Below are positions 15,440 through 27,700 of a stretch of DNA of 64,000 bases, in pieces. The notes under the pieces are model-generated. The model was not told the origin of the DNA, searched no databases, and was given only the letters and a program-made list of their open reading frames with translations. This stretch comes from Limnoperna fortunei (taxonomy: Eukaryota; Mollusca; Bivalvia; Mytilida; Modiolidae): NCBI GenBank assembly GCA_944474755.1, contig OX104122.1, forward strand, positions 1,854,751 through 1,918,750, given 5' to 3'. The number at the start of each line of letters is the position of its first letter. The stretch's first letter is position 1. A program made the position numbers and the translations under genes.

Positions 15440-16965
15440 CAGTACGCCCAGAGTGTATGGTCACTCAAACACTCTACACAGTGTAGAGTGTTTCACGGTG
15501 TTACACCGAAAATTTTTGAGTGTAGACACTCAATCACCCACAGCTTATCTCTACCCCCAAATTGCAAAAAATAATTGTTTATTCAATTTGTTGTTAGTCA
15601 CTCTTGCATTACCAACAGCTATAGACTGGTAAAGTCATGTCAATATGAAGAATTTAGAACTTTAAAATTTTTTATAATTTTCGTAAATAAATCGGAACTT
15701 GCACTAGAACTGATTTTTAAGAACAACTTGATATACGGTAATTAAAGAATAAGACTATACAGTCCTTAGTTCAAGTAACAACAAACGGTATACCAGTGAT
15801 GATGTGTTTTGTCCTTATTATTTCATATACATCATATCAATTCGGTTTTTTGCCGGCAATACACTAGTGTTAACGTTTTCTCTAGACAAGGTTCACGTGA
15901 CAAAAATAAATTCACAACTGTTTATCCACGCGGTCAGCAGAAAGTAATCGAGGTCAAATATACATTAACATTAATGTACGAAAACCATAGAAATAAAAAT
16001 AGGTTTCATTTAAAACATTATCCGTAAACACATAAAAAAATGTCATTTTTTTTAACCCGAATTTGACCCATATTAGAGGGTGATAAAAATAGATCGATTG
16101 GTTTATGTGCCAAGTAACTGTTATCGGTATAACGATGATTGTTGTTTTTATCATTCTAGTTTCATTATGTTTTCACTGAAATAATATGCGAATTTAGTTT
16201 CGTTTGTCCAAAAAATTGACAATAGGCATACACTTTAAGTATTTTTCTCCCTACTCTAGACTAAAGCCACGTGTAACATGTACATAAATACACAACTGAC
16301 CTGTTAAACCGTGTGCTTTGCATAAAGTATAATTCAGGATAAAAGCTTTACATTTAACTTCATTATTGCAAAAAAAAAGGTAAGTTCTGTTTTTGAAAAT
16401 ACAATGCTGACCGAAATAGAAATAAATAAAAATTGGTTTCCAGGCATGCGCAAGATTTGCATAAAGTTGCGAAGTGAAAGAAGCTAACTGTGAATTGTAC
16501 TAGCACAGCTCACTCTCCTCAGACTTCCAGTAAATAAAATTGTTTACGTTGTTGAAACCACTAAAGTTGCTAATTATTTATAATTAATTTTTAGATAAAT
16601 ACCGACAAGTTATTTCTACATGCGCAAAACAAAAGTTGAAAAGAAAAATCGTGAAGTTCGAAGATTGAAAACATTTTAATTTTGTACACGTATTAATGAG
16701 AAAAGCAAGACATTAGTTGGTTCTTTGCTTGCAATAAACAATCAATACAATATATTTTCTACACCCTGAAAATCTGAAAAACACAGTGTCACACCGTGTT
16801 ACACCTGAAAGTCGGTACATCAAGGGGATTAATTTTAAGGTGGTGATAGATAACAACACTCTGAAACACTGTGATTCTCCGAGAAAATTTCGGTGATACA
16901 CCGTGTAACACCGAGAAATTTCTCTAATTTGAGTGTTTGAGTTACCACACACTCTGGGCGTACTG
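15440..16965. mobile_element. Non-autonomous Tc1/mariner-like element in the satellite
   Basis: A 1526-bp insertion splits one satellite monomer. Its ends are inverted: the left starts CAGTACGCCCAGAGTGT and the right ends ACACTCTGGGCGTACTG. It is flanked by TA on both sides (15438-15439 and 16966-16967). Removing it with one TA restores a perfect monomer, so the TA target duplication is secure. A CAGT start with a TA duplication fits the Tc1/mariner (IS630) superfamily. The subterminal zones hold several copies of a GGTGTTACACC-type motif on both strands, possibly transposase-binding sites. No open frame over 80 codons is present and no DDE motif was seen, so it depends on a transposase encoded elsewhere. 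Confidence 0.85.
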
Positions 16966-19900
16966 TATCATAGAGACAACATTAAGAAGGTATGTACAGT
17001 TAGAGTAGAACATATCATAGAGACAGCATTAAGAAGGTGTGTACAGTTTGAGTAGAACATATCATAGAGACAGCATTAAGAAGGTGTGTACAGTTAGAGT
17101 AGAACATATCATAGAGACAACATTAAGAAGGTGTGTACAGTTAGAGTAGAACATATCATAGAGGCAACATTAAGAAGGTATGTACAGTTTGAGTAGAACA
17201 TATCATAAAGACAGCATTAAGAAGGTATGTACAGTTTGAGTAGAACATACCATAGAGACAGCATTAAGAAGGTATGTACAGTTTGAGTAGAACATACCAT
17301 AGAAACAGCATTAAGAAGGTGTGTACAGTTAGAGTAGAACATATCATAGAGACAGCATTAAGAAGGTATGTACAGTTTGAGTAGAACATATCATAGAGAC
17401 AGCATTAAGAAGGTATGTACAGTTTGAGTAGAACATATCATAAAGACAGCATTAAGAAGGTATGTACAGTTTGAGTAGAACATACCATAGAGACAGCATT
17501 AAGAAGGTATGTACAGTTTGAGTAGAACATACCATAGAGACAGCATTAAGAAGGTGTGTACAGTTAGAGTAGAACATATCATAGAGACAGCATTAAGAAG
17601 GTATGTACAGTTTGAGTAGAACTTACCATAGAGACAGCATTAAGAAGGTATGTACAGTTAGAATAGAACATACCATAGAGACAACATTAAGAAGGTATGT
17701 ACAGTTTGAGTAGAACATACCATAGAGACAGCATTAAGAAGGTATGTACAGTTAGAGTAGAACATATCATAGAGACAGCATTAAGAAGGTGTGTACAGTT
17801 AGAGTAGAACATATCATAGAGACAGCATTAAGAAGGTGTGTACAGTTTGAGTAGAACATATCATAGAGACAACATTAAGAAGGTATGTACAGTTAGAGTA
17901 GAACATATCATAGAGACAGCATTAAGAAGGTGTGTACAGTTAGAGTAGAACATATCATAGAGACAACATTAAGAAGGTGTGTACAGTTTGAGTAGAACAT
18001 ATCATAGAGACAACATTAAGAAGGTGTGTACAGTTAGAGTAGAACATATCATAGAGACAGCATTAAGAAGGTATGTACAGTTAGAGTAGAACATATCATA
18101 GAGACAGCATTAAGATATTGTGTACAGTTTGAGTAGAACATATCATAGAGACAGCATTAAGAAGGTATGTACAGTTTGAGTAGAACATATAATAGAGACA
18201 GCATTAAGAAGGTGTGTACAGTTTGAGTAGAACATATCATAGAGACAGCATTAAGAAGGTGTGTACAGTTAGAGTAGAACATATCATAGAGACAACATTA
18301 AGAAGGTGTGTACAGTTAGAGTAGAACATATCATAGAGGCAACATTAAGAAGGTATGTACAGTTTGAGTAGAAAATATCATAAAGACAGCATTAAGAAGG
18401 TATGTACAGTTTGAGTAGAACATACCATAGAGACAGCATTAAGAAGGTATGTACAGTTTGAGTAGAACATACCATAGAAACAGCATTAAGAAGGTGTGTA
18501 CAGTTAGAGTAGAACATATCATAGAGACAGCATTAAGAAGGTATGTACAGTTTGAGTAGAACATATCATAGAGACAGCATTAAGAAGGTATGTACAGTTT
18601 GAGTAGAACATATCATAAAGACAGCATTAAGAAGGTATGTACAGTTTGAGTAGAACATACCATAGAGACAGCATTAAGAAGGTATGTACAGTTTGAGTAG
18701 AACATACCATAGAGACAGCATTAAGAAGGTGTGTACAGTTAGAGTAGAACATATCATAGAGACAGCATTAAGAAGGTATGTACAGTTTGAGTAGAACTTA
18801 CCATAGAGACAGCATTAAGAAGGTATGTACAGTTAGAATAGAACATACCATAGAGACAACATTAAGAAGGTATGTACAGTTTGAGTAGAACATACCATAG
18901 AGACAGCATTAAGAAGGTATGTACAGTTAGAGTAGAACATATCATAGAGACAGCATTAAGAAGGTGTGTACAGTTAGAGTAGAACATATCATAGAGACAG
19001 CATTAAGAAGGTGTGTACAGTTTGAGTAGAACATATCATAGAGACAACATTAAGAAGGTATGTACAGTTAGAGTAGAACATATCATAGAGACAGCATTAA
19101 GAAGGTATTTACAGTTAGAGTAGAACATATCATAGAGACAGCATTAAGAAGGTGTGTACAGTTAGAGTAGAACATATCATAGAGACAACATTAAGAAGGT
19201 GTGTACAGTTTGAGTAGAACATATCATAGAGACAACATTAAGAAGGTGTGTACAGTTAGAGTAGAACATATCATAGAGACAGCATTAAGAAGGTATGTAC
19301 AGTTAGAGTAGAACATATCATAGAGACAGCATTAAGATATTGTGTACAGTTTGAGTAGAACATATCATAGAGACAGCATTAAGAAGGTATGTACAGTTTG
19401 AGTAGAACATATAATAGAGACAGCATTAAGAAGGTATGTACAGTTTGAGTAGAACATACCATAGAGACAGCATTAAGAAGGTATGTACAGTTAGAGTAGA
19501 ACATATCATAGAGACAGCATTAAGAAGGTGTGTACAGTTAGAGTAGAACATATAATAGAGACAGCATTAAGAAGGTATGTACAGTTTGAGTAGAACATAT
19601 AATAGAGACAGCATTAAGAAGGTTATGTACAGTTAGAGTAGAACATATCATAGAGACAGCATTAAGAAGGTGTGTACAGTTAGAGTAGAACATATCATAG
19701 AGACAGCATTAAGAAGGTATGTACAGTTTGAGTAGAACATATAATAGAGACAGCATTAAGAAGGTATGTACAGTTTGAGTAGAACATACCATAGAGACAG
19801 CATTAAGAAGGTATGTACAGTTAGAGTAGAACATATCATAGAGACAGCATTAAGAAGGTATGTACAGTTTGAGTAGAACATACCATAGAGACAGCATTAA

Positions 19901-20240
19901 GAAGGTATGTACAGTTTGAGTAGAACATATCATAGAGACAGCATTAAGAAGGTATGTACAGTTAGAGTAGAACATATCATAGAGACAGCATTAAGAAGGT
20001 ATGTACAGTTAAAGTAGAACATACCATAGAGACAGCATTTAGAAGGTATGTACAGTTAGAGTAGAACATACCATAGAGACAACATTAAGAAGGTATGTAC
20101 AGTTTGAGTAGAACATATCATAGAGACAGCATTAAGAAGGTATGTACAGTTTGAGTAGAACATATCATAGAGACAGCATTAAGAAGGTATGCACAGTTTG
20201 AGTAGAACATATCATAGAGACAGCATTAAGAAGGTGTGTT
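16966..20240. repeat. 47-bp satellite array, right block
   Basis: About 70 more monomers of the same 47-bp satellite in the same orientation and phase as the left block, interrupted only by the transposon before it. Rare tags (CATAAAGACAG, AGATATTGTG, GAACTTACC) are shared with a copy about 1.2 kb away in the same block. The array ends abruptly at about 20240, inside a monomer, where GGTGTGT passes into non-repeated sequence starting TTAGTTTTGG. No flanking duplication was seen at this end. Confidence 0.97.
17110..19480. repeat. 25-monomer duplication in the right satellite block
   Basis: Tags near 17206 and 17441 (CATAAAGACAG) recur near 18381 and 18616 with an offset of 1175 bp (25 x 47). 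The later tag AGATATTGTG at 18113 recurs at 19335 with an offset of 1222 bp (26 x 47). The simplest reading is a 25-monomer tandem duplication in which the second copy later gained one monomer, near 19110. The ends given are approximate. Confidence 0.78.
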
Positions 20241-20667
20241 TAGTTTTGGAAAACAGTTTTGTTGCTCAATACACCGTTTGCTCTTAATTTCATGGTTATG
20301 TAGATAGTGTTAAGGGATTGTCATCTTTATTGTTTCTCTGTAAACAGAAAAGTTTACGTACTCTATATTTTGTTCTAGTAATTATTTTTTTTCCATAGGA
20401 CAAGGTCTGGATTGATAATAGGTTATCATTCAGGAAAAAGTGCCCAATATATTGTTGTTTTAATAGGTACTTAATATAGTTTGTTTATCCAATCTGATTA
20501 GAGATTTAAAAATCCTACCACATTTTGACTTAGTTTAACAAATGATCCTTTTTTAAATACCAAACCTTACCTATAATACTAGTATCAGGACCTCATGGTG
20601 CAACTGTTTATTGGATGAGGTCAATTTCTCATTAACTATGTATGGTAGAATGACAGCAGGTCCTACA
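20241..20667. other. Non-repetitive spacer, no gene seen
   Basis: AT-rich sequence between the satellite and the first dispersed repeat, with no open frame of useful length. A chance splice-like pair (CCATAG near 20398, AATAGGTACTT near 20467) brackets a short open stretch that resembles nothing I recognise. Confidence 0.6.
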
Positions 20668-21060
20668 TACTGATTGATTGATTGGATGTTTGCTTTACGT
20701 CCAGCGAGAAGTATTTCAGCTATATTCAGGACAGGAATAATAAATCAATGGAAAAATGGGATGAAAAGGACACGTGAACAAAATTTTGACTGCCAATGGA
20801 AAAGTATGGAGTATTGGGTAGGGTCGGAGATTGTAGCCTTTTGTAGCGGATACAATGAGCCTACTCATTTTCGCAATCTACAAAAGGGCTCTTTTTCATC
20901 CAAGAAGCGTGGCACTCAAACACATTACCCTTCAGGGTCCAGGCTTTCCATAGTATGACCTGACAACCTCCCAACGAGAGGGTCTCCCCTATACCCCACC
21001 CGGGGACGCGCTGGGCTGCACTGTGGGTTGAGCACTGGAACAATCCCAGTATGGTCCAAG
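20668..21060. repeat. SINE-like dispersed repeat, degenerate
   Basis: It begins with TGATTGATTGATTGGATG and TTTACGTCCAGCG. This resembles the 3' end (reverse orientation) of a second molluscan SINE type that carries a TGATTGATTG tail and a TTTAACGTCCCGC block. The part around 20936-20975 (GGCTTTCC, then ATGACCTGACAACCTCCC) recurs in similar form at 47270-47305. There is no intact tRNA promoter. Short open frames on both strands here are shadows. Confidence 0.4.
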
Positions 21061-21154
21061 TGTTGGTATATATGTTGTTTATCCGAGGAACATAACCTGG
21101 CAAGCGAGACATTTTGTCACTGATTTGATGGAATTTGATTTTTTCCTTTTTTAG

Positions 21155-23095
21155 CTCACCTGACCCGAAGGGTAATGTGAGCTATTGCCATCACTTGGCG
21201 TCCGTCGTCGTCCGTCGTCGTCGTCGTCGTTAACTTTTCTTCAAAAATCTTCTCCTCAAAAACCACTGAAGGGATTGCTTTGAAACTTTGCATACATCAT
21301 CAGTAAAATGCCCTCTACCAAGTTTGCCCAAATCATGGCCTCAGACCAACCAACATGGCCACCATGGCTAAAAATAGAACAGAGGGGTCAAAATACAGTT
21401 TTTTGCTTATAGTTCAAAAAGTATAACAGATACAGGAAAACCGAAGAGACTTTCCTTCTTCAGCATCTAAAGCTCTACAAAACACTCCATTGGGTCAAAG
21501 TTGTATGATGACTCCTTGTAGGAGTTATTGCCCTTTAATTGTCAAAATTGATAATTTTTGCCATTTTTGCCTCAAAATCTTGAAAATTATTAGAACTAGA
21601 GCAAAAGTTAGCATTGCTTAATTGTTCTGCTCTATGAGGGCTACACAAATGACTTAGGGTCAAGATTGTCTGATTAACCGTTTAAGAGTTATTCCCCTTG
21701 AACTGTTTTTTTTATCGGTTTTAATTGATTTTTTAAAATCTCCTCTGAAACAACTGAAAGTACTGCTTTGAAACTTTGTACACATCATCTGTCAAATGTC
21801 CTCAACCAAGTTTGCACCAACCATGGCTGCAGATTAACCAACCTGGCCACCATGGCTAAAAATTGGATGGGGGGGGGGGCGGTAAAATACAGTTTTTGTC
21901 TTATATTTAAAAAAGTGTTACAGATACAGGAAAACCGAAGAGACATGCCTTCATCTGCATCAAAAGCTCTACGAAACACTCCATTGGGTTGAAGTTGTAT
22001 GATGACTCCTTATAGGAGTTATTGCCCTTTAATTGTCGAAATTGTTGATTTTAGCCATTTTTGCCTCAAAATCTTGAAAATTATTAGAACTAGAGAAAAA
22101 GTTAGCATTGCTTAATTGTTCTGCTCTATGAGGGCTACACAATTGCCTTTAGGGTCAAGATTGTCTGATTAACCGTTTAAGAGTTATTCCCCTTGAACTG
22201 TTTATTTTAATCGGTTTTAATTGATTTTTTAAAATCTTCTCCTCTGAAACCACTGAAAGGACTGCTTTGAAACTTTGTACACATCATCCGTCAAATGTCC
22301 TTAACCATGTTTGCACCAACCATGGCTGCAGATTAACCAACATGGCTGCCATGGCTAAAAATAGAATGGAGGGGGGGGGTAAAATACAGTTTTTGGCTTA
22401 TAGTTCAAAAAGTATAACAGATACAGGAAAACCGAAGAGACATGCCTTTATCGGCATCAAAAGCTCTACGAAACACTCCATTGGGTTGAAGTTGTATGAG
22501 GACTCCTTATAGGAGTTATTGCCCTTTAATTGTCAAAATTGATTTTTTTTGACATTTTTGCCTTAAAATCTTGAAAATTATTTGAACTAGAGAAAAAGTT
22601 AGTATTGCTTAATTGTTCTGCTCTATGAGGGCTACAAAAATGACTTAGGGTCAAGATTGTCTGATGAACCGTTTAGGAATTATTCTCCTTGAACATTTTT
22701 TTAATCAATTGATTTTAAAAAATCTTCTCCTCTTTAACCCATTAAAGGACTGCTTTGAAACATTGCACACATCATCTTTAGGACGTCCTCTACCAAAATT
22801 GTGCAAATCATGACACCTGACTACCTATATAGCTACGTTAGCTTAAAATAGAAAATGGGGGGGGGGGGGAGTCAAGAGAGTTTTCGACTGATAGTTAAAA
22901 AGTATAACGTACAGCAAATTTGAAGTGAACCTCCCTTCTCCCTCTAAGCATCAAAAGCTCCTCCTTATAGGAATTATTATGACTTTTGCAGAAGTGTTGG
23001 GCAATTCCTTATAGCAAAGAAAAGCTGGATAGAAAAGGGTTGTTTGGTTTCAGGTTCAGGTGAGCGATACAGGCTCCTGGGAGCCTCTAGTTTAT
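21155..23095. repeat. Long molluscan dispersed repeat (AGCTCACCTGA type)
   Basis: The left end reads AGCTCACCTGACCCGAAGGG and the right end TTCAGGTGAGCGATACAGGC followed by GGGAGCCTCTAG, so the termini are short inverted repeats. This repeat type is common in bivalve genomes. The interior has about three tandem units of roughly 490 bp. Each runs through CTGCTTTGAAACTTTG, CATCATC, CAACCATGGCTGCAG, GATACAGGAAAACCGAAGAG and GAGTTATTGCCCTTTAATTG, with starts near 21240, 21735 and 22230 and a weaker fourth near 22720. A (GTC)n run follows the left end. G homopolymers near 21870, 22370 and 22860 mark the same place in each unit. Short open frames in the units are shadows. The transposon class is not clear to me. 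Confidence 0.75.
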
Positions 23096-23549
23096 TCATT
23101 GCTTTTATTGAGACATCATATTTTCCATTGTCTTTTGGCTACAGATTTAGTTGCACTATTCAAGCAGCACTTTTATTATGTCCAGATACAAATGACCAGC
23201 GGGGAATCTGTGGTAGCAATTTGAGTTAAACTTGAGACATAGTGCAATCTGAACACCATTTCCAGTTTTTATGTTGAGAGTCGAGGGTTCCCATTGGTAA
23301 CTCCGGCATCATATAAAAACTATATGCTAGAGTGACCTAACAAGTTAGCCTCACCAATTCGTGAGTTTGAGACAAATATGGTACATGTACAAGGTGACAG
23401 GATGTCGAGAACTCTAATCGGTTATATGGCTATTCTTTTCTTTCCCAATATTAACCTTTCTGAAACTTGAGCTTTTTACATATTATGCATGTAGCACATG
23501 ATAACTTTAATCAATTGACATTAATCTTTCGCCGTTATATTTTTTGAAG
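23096..23549 (+). other. Intron end upstream of the COR exon
   Basis: Sequence with no gene, ending in a pyrimidine-rich acceptor (CGCCGTTATATTTTTTGAAG, AG at 23548-23549). The reading frame of the next exon is open back to about 23544 only through the acceptor itself. There is no promoter or well-placed ATG, so the next exon is internal to its gene. Confidence 0.6.
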
Positions 23550-24782
23550 GCTGAACAAATTAACAGGACAGACGATTTTAAAGAAGGTCTGTCAAGAATG
23601 TTTAAAAACCATGAACGTCATCATCGTATTGAATACCATGACATATTCTTCATTAATGGACGAGACCCAAATGATCCAGAAGTTGAACGTTTAAAGAAAA
23701 AATTTGTTGATATAGCATGCAGGCAGAAATCGTGGGGGGAAAGAAAGCCAATGGCATGGGTTCCATTGGAGTTACAAATGTCTGATATGAGATCTAAGAA
23801 TATCACCATCATTCTAAAAACTGAACTAGAAGAATGGAATAGAAACAATGATGACCTTGCATTAGACAATCAACAATTTGATCAGTTCTTGAAACTTCAA
23901 CATTCATTAGGAAAAATTATGTACTTTGAAGGACAAGGACTGGAGAAATACATCATTGTTCAGCCAGCCTCATTGGTAGACATCCTGAGGTCATTCATTA
24001 CAGATAAGAAGTTTTTTCCATTTTTCGGTAGAAAAATTCTTACCAAAATGACAAAGACAGGAAAGATAAAGAAAAAGAACCTATTCAAGCTTTGGTCAAA
24101 GAAAAAATTCAATCAACTCATGCCTACTGATGAGATAAAAGAGTTTGTTGCCCAAGTACTGGTTCATCTAGACATACTTGTTGAACCAAAACGTAAGACA
24201 GGACAAACTGGTACAAGTAAATTTTATCTTGTTCCATGTGCTGTTACATGTGAACCATCCACAGACTTTTTTGAAGGTCTTGGAAATGACAAAGCTTTAT
24301 ACATGTCTTATAGACTTTTGAAATCATCATTACCCTCTGCACTGTCGTTCAAACTAATTGGAGCTATATTAAATGTGTGGCCACTGAAGGAGACTGATGA
24401 AGGCATTTGCTTGTATCACAAAGCTGCAATCCTGGATATTAACGAAGACAACGAGTTACGCATTTGGGGCAAGGACGATAGAATTGTTGTGTGCTTATTT
24501 AATAAAACAACAAGAGGGTTTATATCACCAGATGTTGCTTCGTGTGCTCAAGAGTGCCTAACACTAGCAATGACAACTGCTCTGGAGTTTTATCACAACA
24601 GCTTTGGAAAGATTATTTCAAATTCAGACATTTCCAATTTGCTACAAATTGAAGTTGGGTCAAAATGTGAAACGGACATATGCTATATTCCACTTGCTGA
24701 TGCGAAATTGCAGCCTTCTTGGAAGTGTTCAGTTGGACAGGAGCACAGTACAGAAAAGCTTTTACATTGGAGTTATGATAAG
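23550..24782 (+). CDS. Internal exon encoding end of Roc and COR domain
   Basis: 1233 bp, 411 codons, phase 0 at both ends; acceptor TTTTTTGAAG, donor GATAAG|GTATGC. Residues 1-59 look like the end of Roc (FKEGLSRMFKNH, FFING, EVERLKKKFVDIACRQ). WGERKPMAWVPLELQ (62-76) opens COR, as WG..P..W..LE does in the family. HSLGKIMYFEGQGLEKYII (118-136) and QPASLVDILRSFI (138-150) are the typical COR-A core. LVHLDILVEPKRK and FYLVPC close COR-A. LSFKLIGAILNVWPL (265-279) and ELRIWGKDDRIVVCLF (302-317) fit COR-B. The frame is intact with no stops, and codon use differs from the repeats around it. An ATG at 23601 is in frame but mid-domain, so it is not the gene start. Confidence 0.9.
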
Positions 24783-27700
24783 GTATGCATATTTTTCTAG
24801 GTAAGAATGATCAAAACTTAAATGGGCCAAAATGTTCAATGTTTTTAAGATTGAATTCCAATGGCATATATTAAAATGACATTAATATTTAACCTTATTT
24901 AAATAAAGGATTTTGAAAGTGGGAGGTTTATTATTCCATAAACAATCCTGTATTTGGAAAACATAAATAGTAAAAAAATTATCTTAAAAAAGCAACTGAA
25001 TTATTAGTTGACATGATTAATTTTGCTCAGCTGTTGACAGTATATGTATTTCTTTTTATTTATTATCACCCACATTCAAAGTATACAACTGGCTTTATTG
25101 GAGTCGCATCCGCCATTCTGTCTGTGGATGAAATTTATCCATGGTATTTCGATGGCCAATTTTGGTTAAGGTAGTTCGTCAACTATCGATCATGTGGCCT
25201 GTCAGCAAGGAGGTTGTGGGTTCGAGTCTCACTGCGGGAGGGTTCACTCTGCTCCAATCTTAATTGACAAAGATTGACAGATTTCCTATGGAAGGTTGGT
25301 GGTTTTCTCCGTGTACTCCTGCTTCCACCCCAATAAAAAACTGGATATCATGATATAGCTGAAAAAATACTGAACTTGGCGTTAAACACCATTCAAACAA
25401 ACAAACATCCACGGTATTTCTCTGCTACCCTCTGTCAAATTTTGATTTTATTTTACAAGACATAAGTGCCAACCATAGTTAAAACCTACATGTATTGTTG
25501 ACACTTCATTATCCATTTGATTTTTAATGAATGATTTCTCTGTGTTATTTTTACTAAATACATGTATATGGTGTCCACTCTATTGCTTGGCTACTGTTTA
25601 CAGGAATCACATTGCTGGTATGTACCATGCCTACATGTAGTTGTGCAAAAAGCTGGCACATTGTGACTGGCTTGATTTGTAATGCGTAATGTCCCTTTGT
25701 TATACATGTATGGGTTGAATACCGTTAGTACATCACTAGTTGAACATACTAGTAGCATTGGCACTGGGCTGATTTAAATAAGTAACGGTCCTTCCTAATA
25801 TGTATATATCAAGACATCAATTTTTTATTTTGAGAATGTCCGACTATCTGCAGGATAACTAGAAATCATTATGAATGAAGTTGGAGCTGATTACATCCTG
25901 TCCGTTATGCTCCTAATGTGTTGACAAACCAGTGATCAGTAGTAGAACCAGTTAAACATGTTTGCAAGGACCCACTAATCTGTTTACATTTCTGTTTTCA
26001 GGAGAGGGACAAATGTATAGAGATTTGTACAGGTAAGGAATTAATTGTCACATTAATTTAAGAAAATGTATAGAGAGGTGTACAGGTAGGAAATTAATTG
26101 TCACATTAATTAAAGAAAATGTATAGAGAGTTGTACATGTATGAAATTAGTTGTCACATAATTTAAATAGGACCCTATGGGAAAAAGTTTTAAATGGCTT
26201 CTTCTCTGAATCTGGTTAACCAATCAAAACAAAACTTAATACCAATATTGTTTGGATGGTCCTTTTAAAGTTTATGTTATTTATGCCAATTGGAAAGTCA
26301 AAATGGCAACCACCTCAGGACTTAGTTTAACATTGGACCCTATGGGGAAAAGTTTAAAAATGCTTCTTCTAGATCTGAAATGGTTAACCAATGTAAACAA
26401 AACTTACTAGCAATATTGTTTGGATGGGCCTCTATAAAGTTTATTCTTTTTGTGACAATTGGAAATTCAAAATGGCCGCCAATACAGGACTTTGTTTAAC
26501 ATAGTACCCTATGGGAAAAAGTTTAGAAGGTTTGAAGTTTTAAAGTTTATTAAATTTACTGGACTTAGTTTAACATCAAGGAAATGCCATCTTCATTGCT
26601 TACAAGAATCAGGTGAGCGATACAGGCTCTAAAATCAGGTGAGCGATACAGGCTCTAAAGAGCCTCTGGTTTGTTTTTGTCATCTGATAAATATTGTATT
26701 TGTTGAGTCAAATTTTAAAGGATGTTGATATTAGAGTATTAGAAAGAGGCAATATTTTCCTTTACCTATTATTCTATCTGATTTTGCTAGGATTTTGAAC
26801 ATTATATTCTTTGTTTTATTCAAAATTGAATAAATAGATTTATCCTTTTTTGTTTCAAAACTGTTGAAAATGCTTCCATTTTTGTACTATTTGTGTGGGG
26901 TTTTCACCCTTGCTTGACGAGAGTTGGTGTATATTGAGAGCCCATATCTGTCCCTTTGTCCGTCCAAAGTTGATTTCCGGATGATTCAAATAGCTTGCAT
27001 CTGATTTCAATAATTGTTACACAGGTGGGCAAGAAGCATATTGATGATGCAGGATTTTTGTGAAATGTCAAGGTCGGAGTCTACAAAAATAGTTTTCACA
27101 CAAAAAGATGCTTCCTGATGATAACCTCGAAAGTTTCTTATCAGGTGGATCAGAAGCCTATCGATTTTTGTGAAATTCTGTCAAATTTTAGGTTCACATT
27201 TGCCTAAACAATTGATATTGTCACAGAAACCTATTGTGTGTGATGACAAAAAGTTTCAATGATTTCAATGAAGCTTGAAGTAAGAGATTTTTACATATAC
27301 ATGTAGTTGGAAAAGCTGTTTTTCTGATTTTGGAGAAATTCTGTTATAGGTCAATGTCACAATTGCCAAAATTAAAACGTTTGAAATTTTATATAAAAAG
27401 ACATTTCTGGACAATAAAACCATGAAAAATTATTTCTCTGGATCACTAGATCAAATTGTTGCTATTTCTCATTGGATTTCTTGTTTTGTTACATTTTATT
27501 AGTGGCAACTGATTATATTAACAGTTATCGCAATATAAGTGCTCAAAGGTCCAGCTGTTTGTTTGGCTAAAAAGATTAATATATTTTATCAGACTGATCT
27601 GGGATTTGTTTTATTCGATTATTCCTTTCTGTGTTTTGGAGGTTTTAAAATAGATTTTTCATCTTTTAAAGTTTTTGCAACTTGTATACCCCGCTCGACA

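Noticed and set aside
20400..20470. Possible upstream exon between CCATAG and AATAGGTACTT
   Set aside because: The peptide (DKVWIDNRLSFRKK...) does not resemble Roc or anything else known to me, and chance sites of this quality are common in AT-rich introns.
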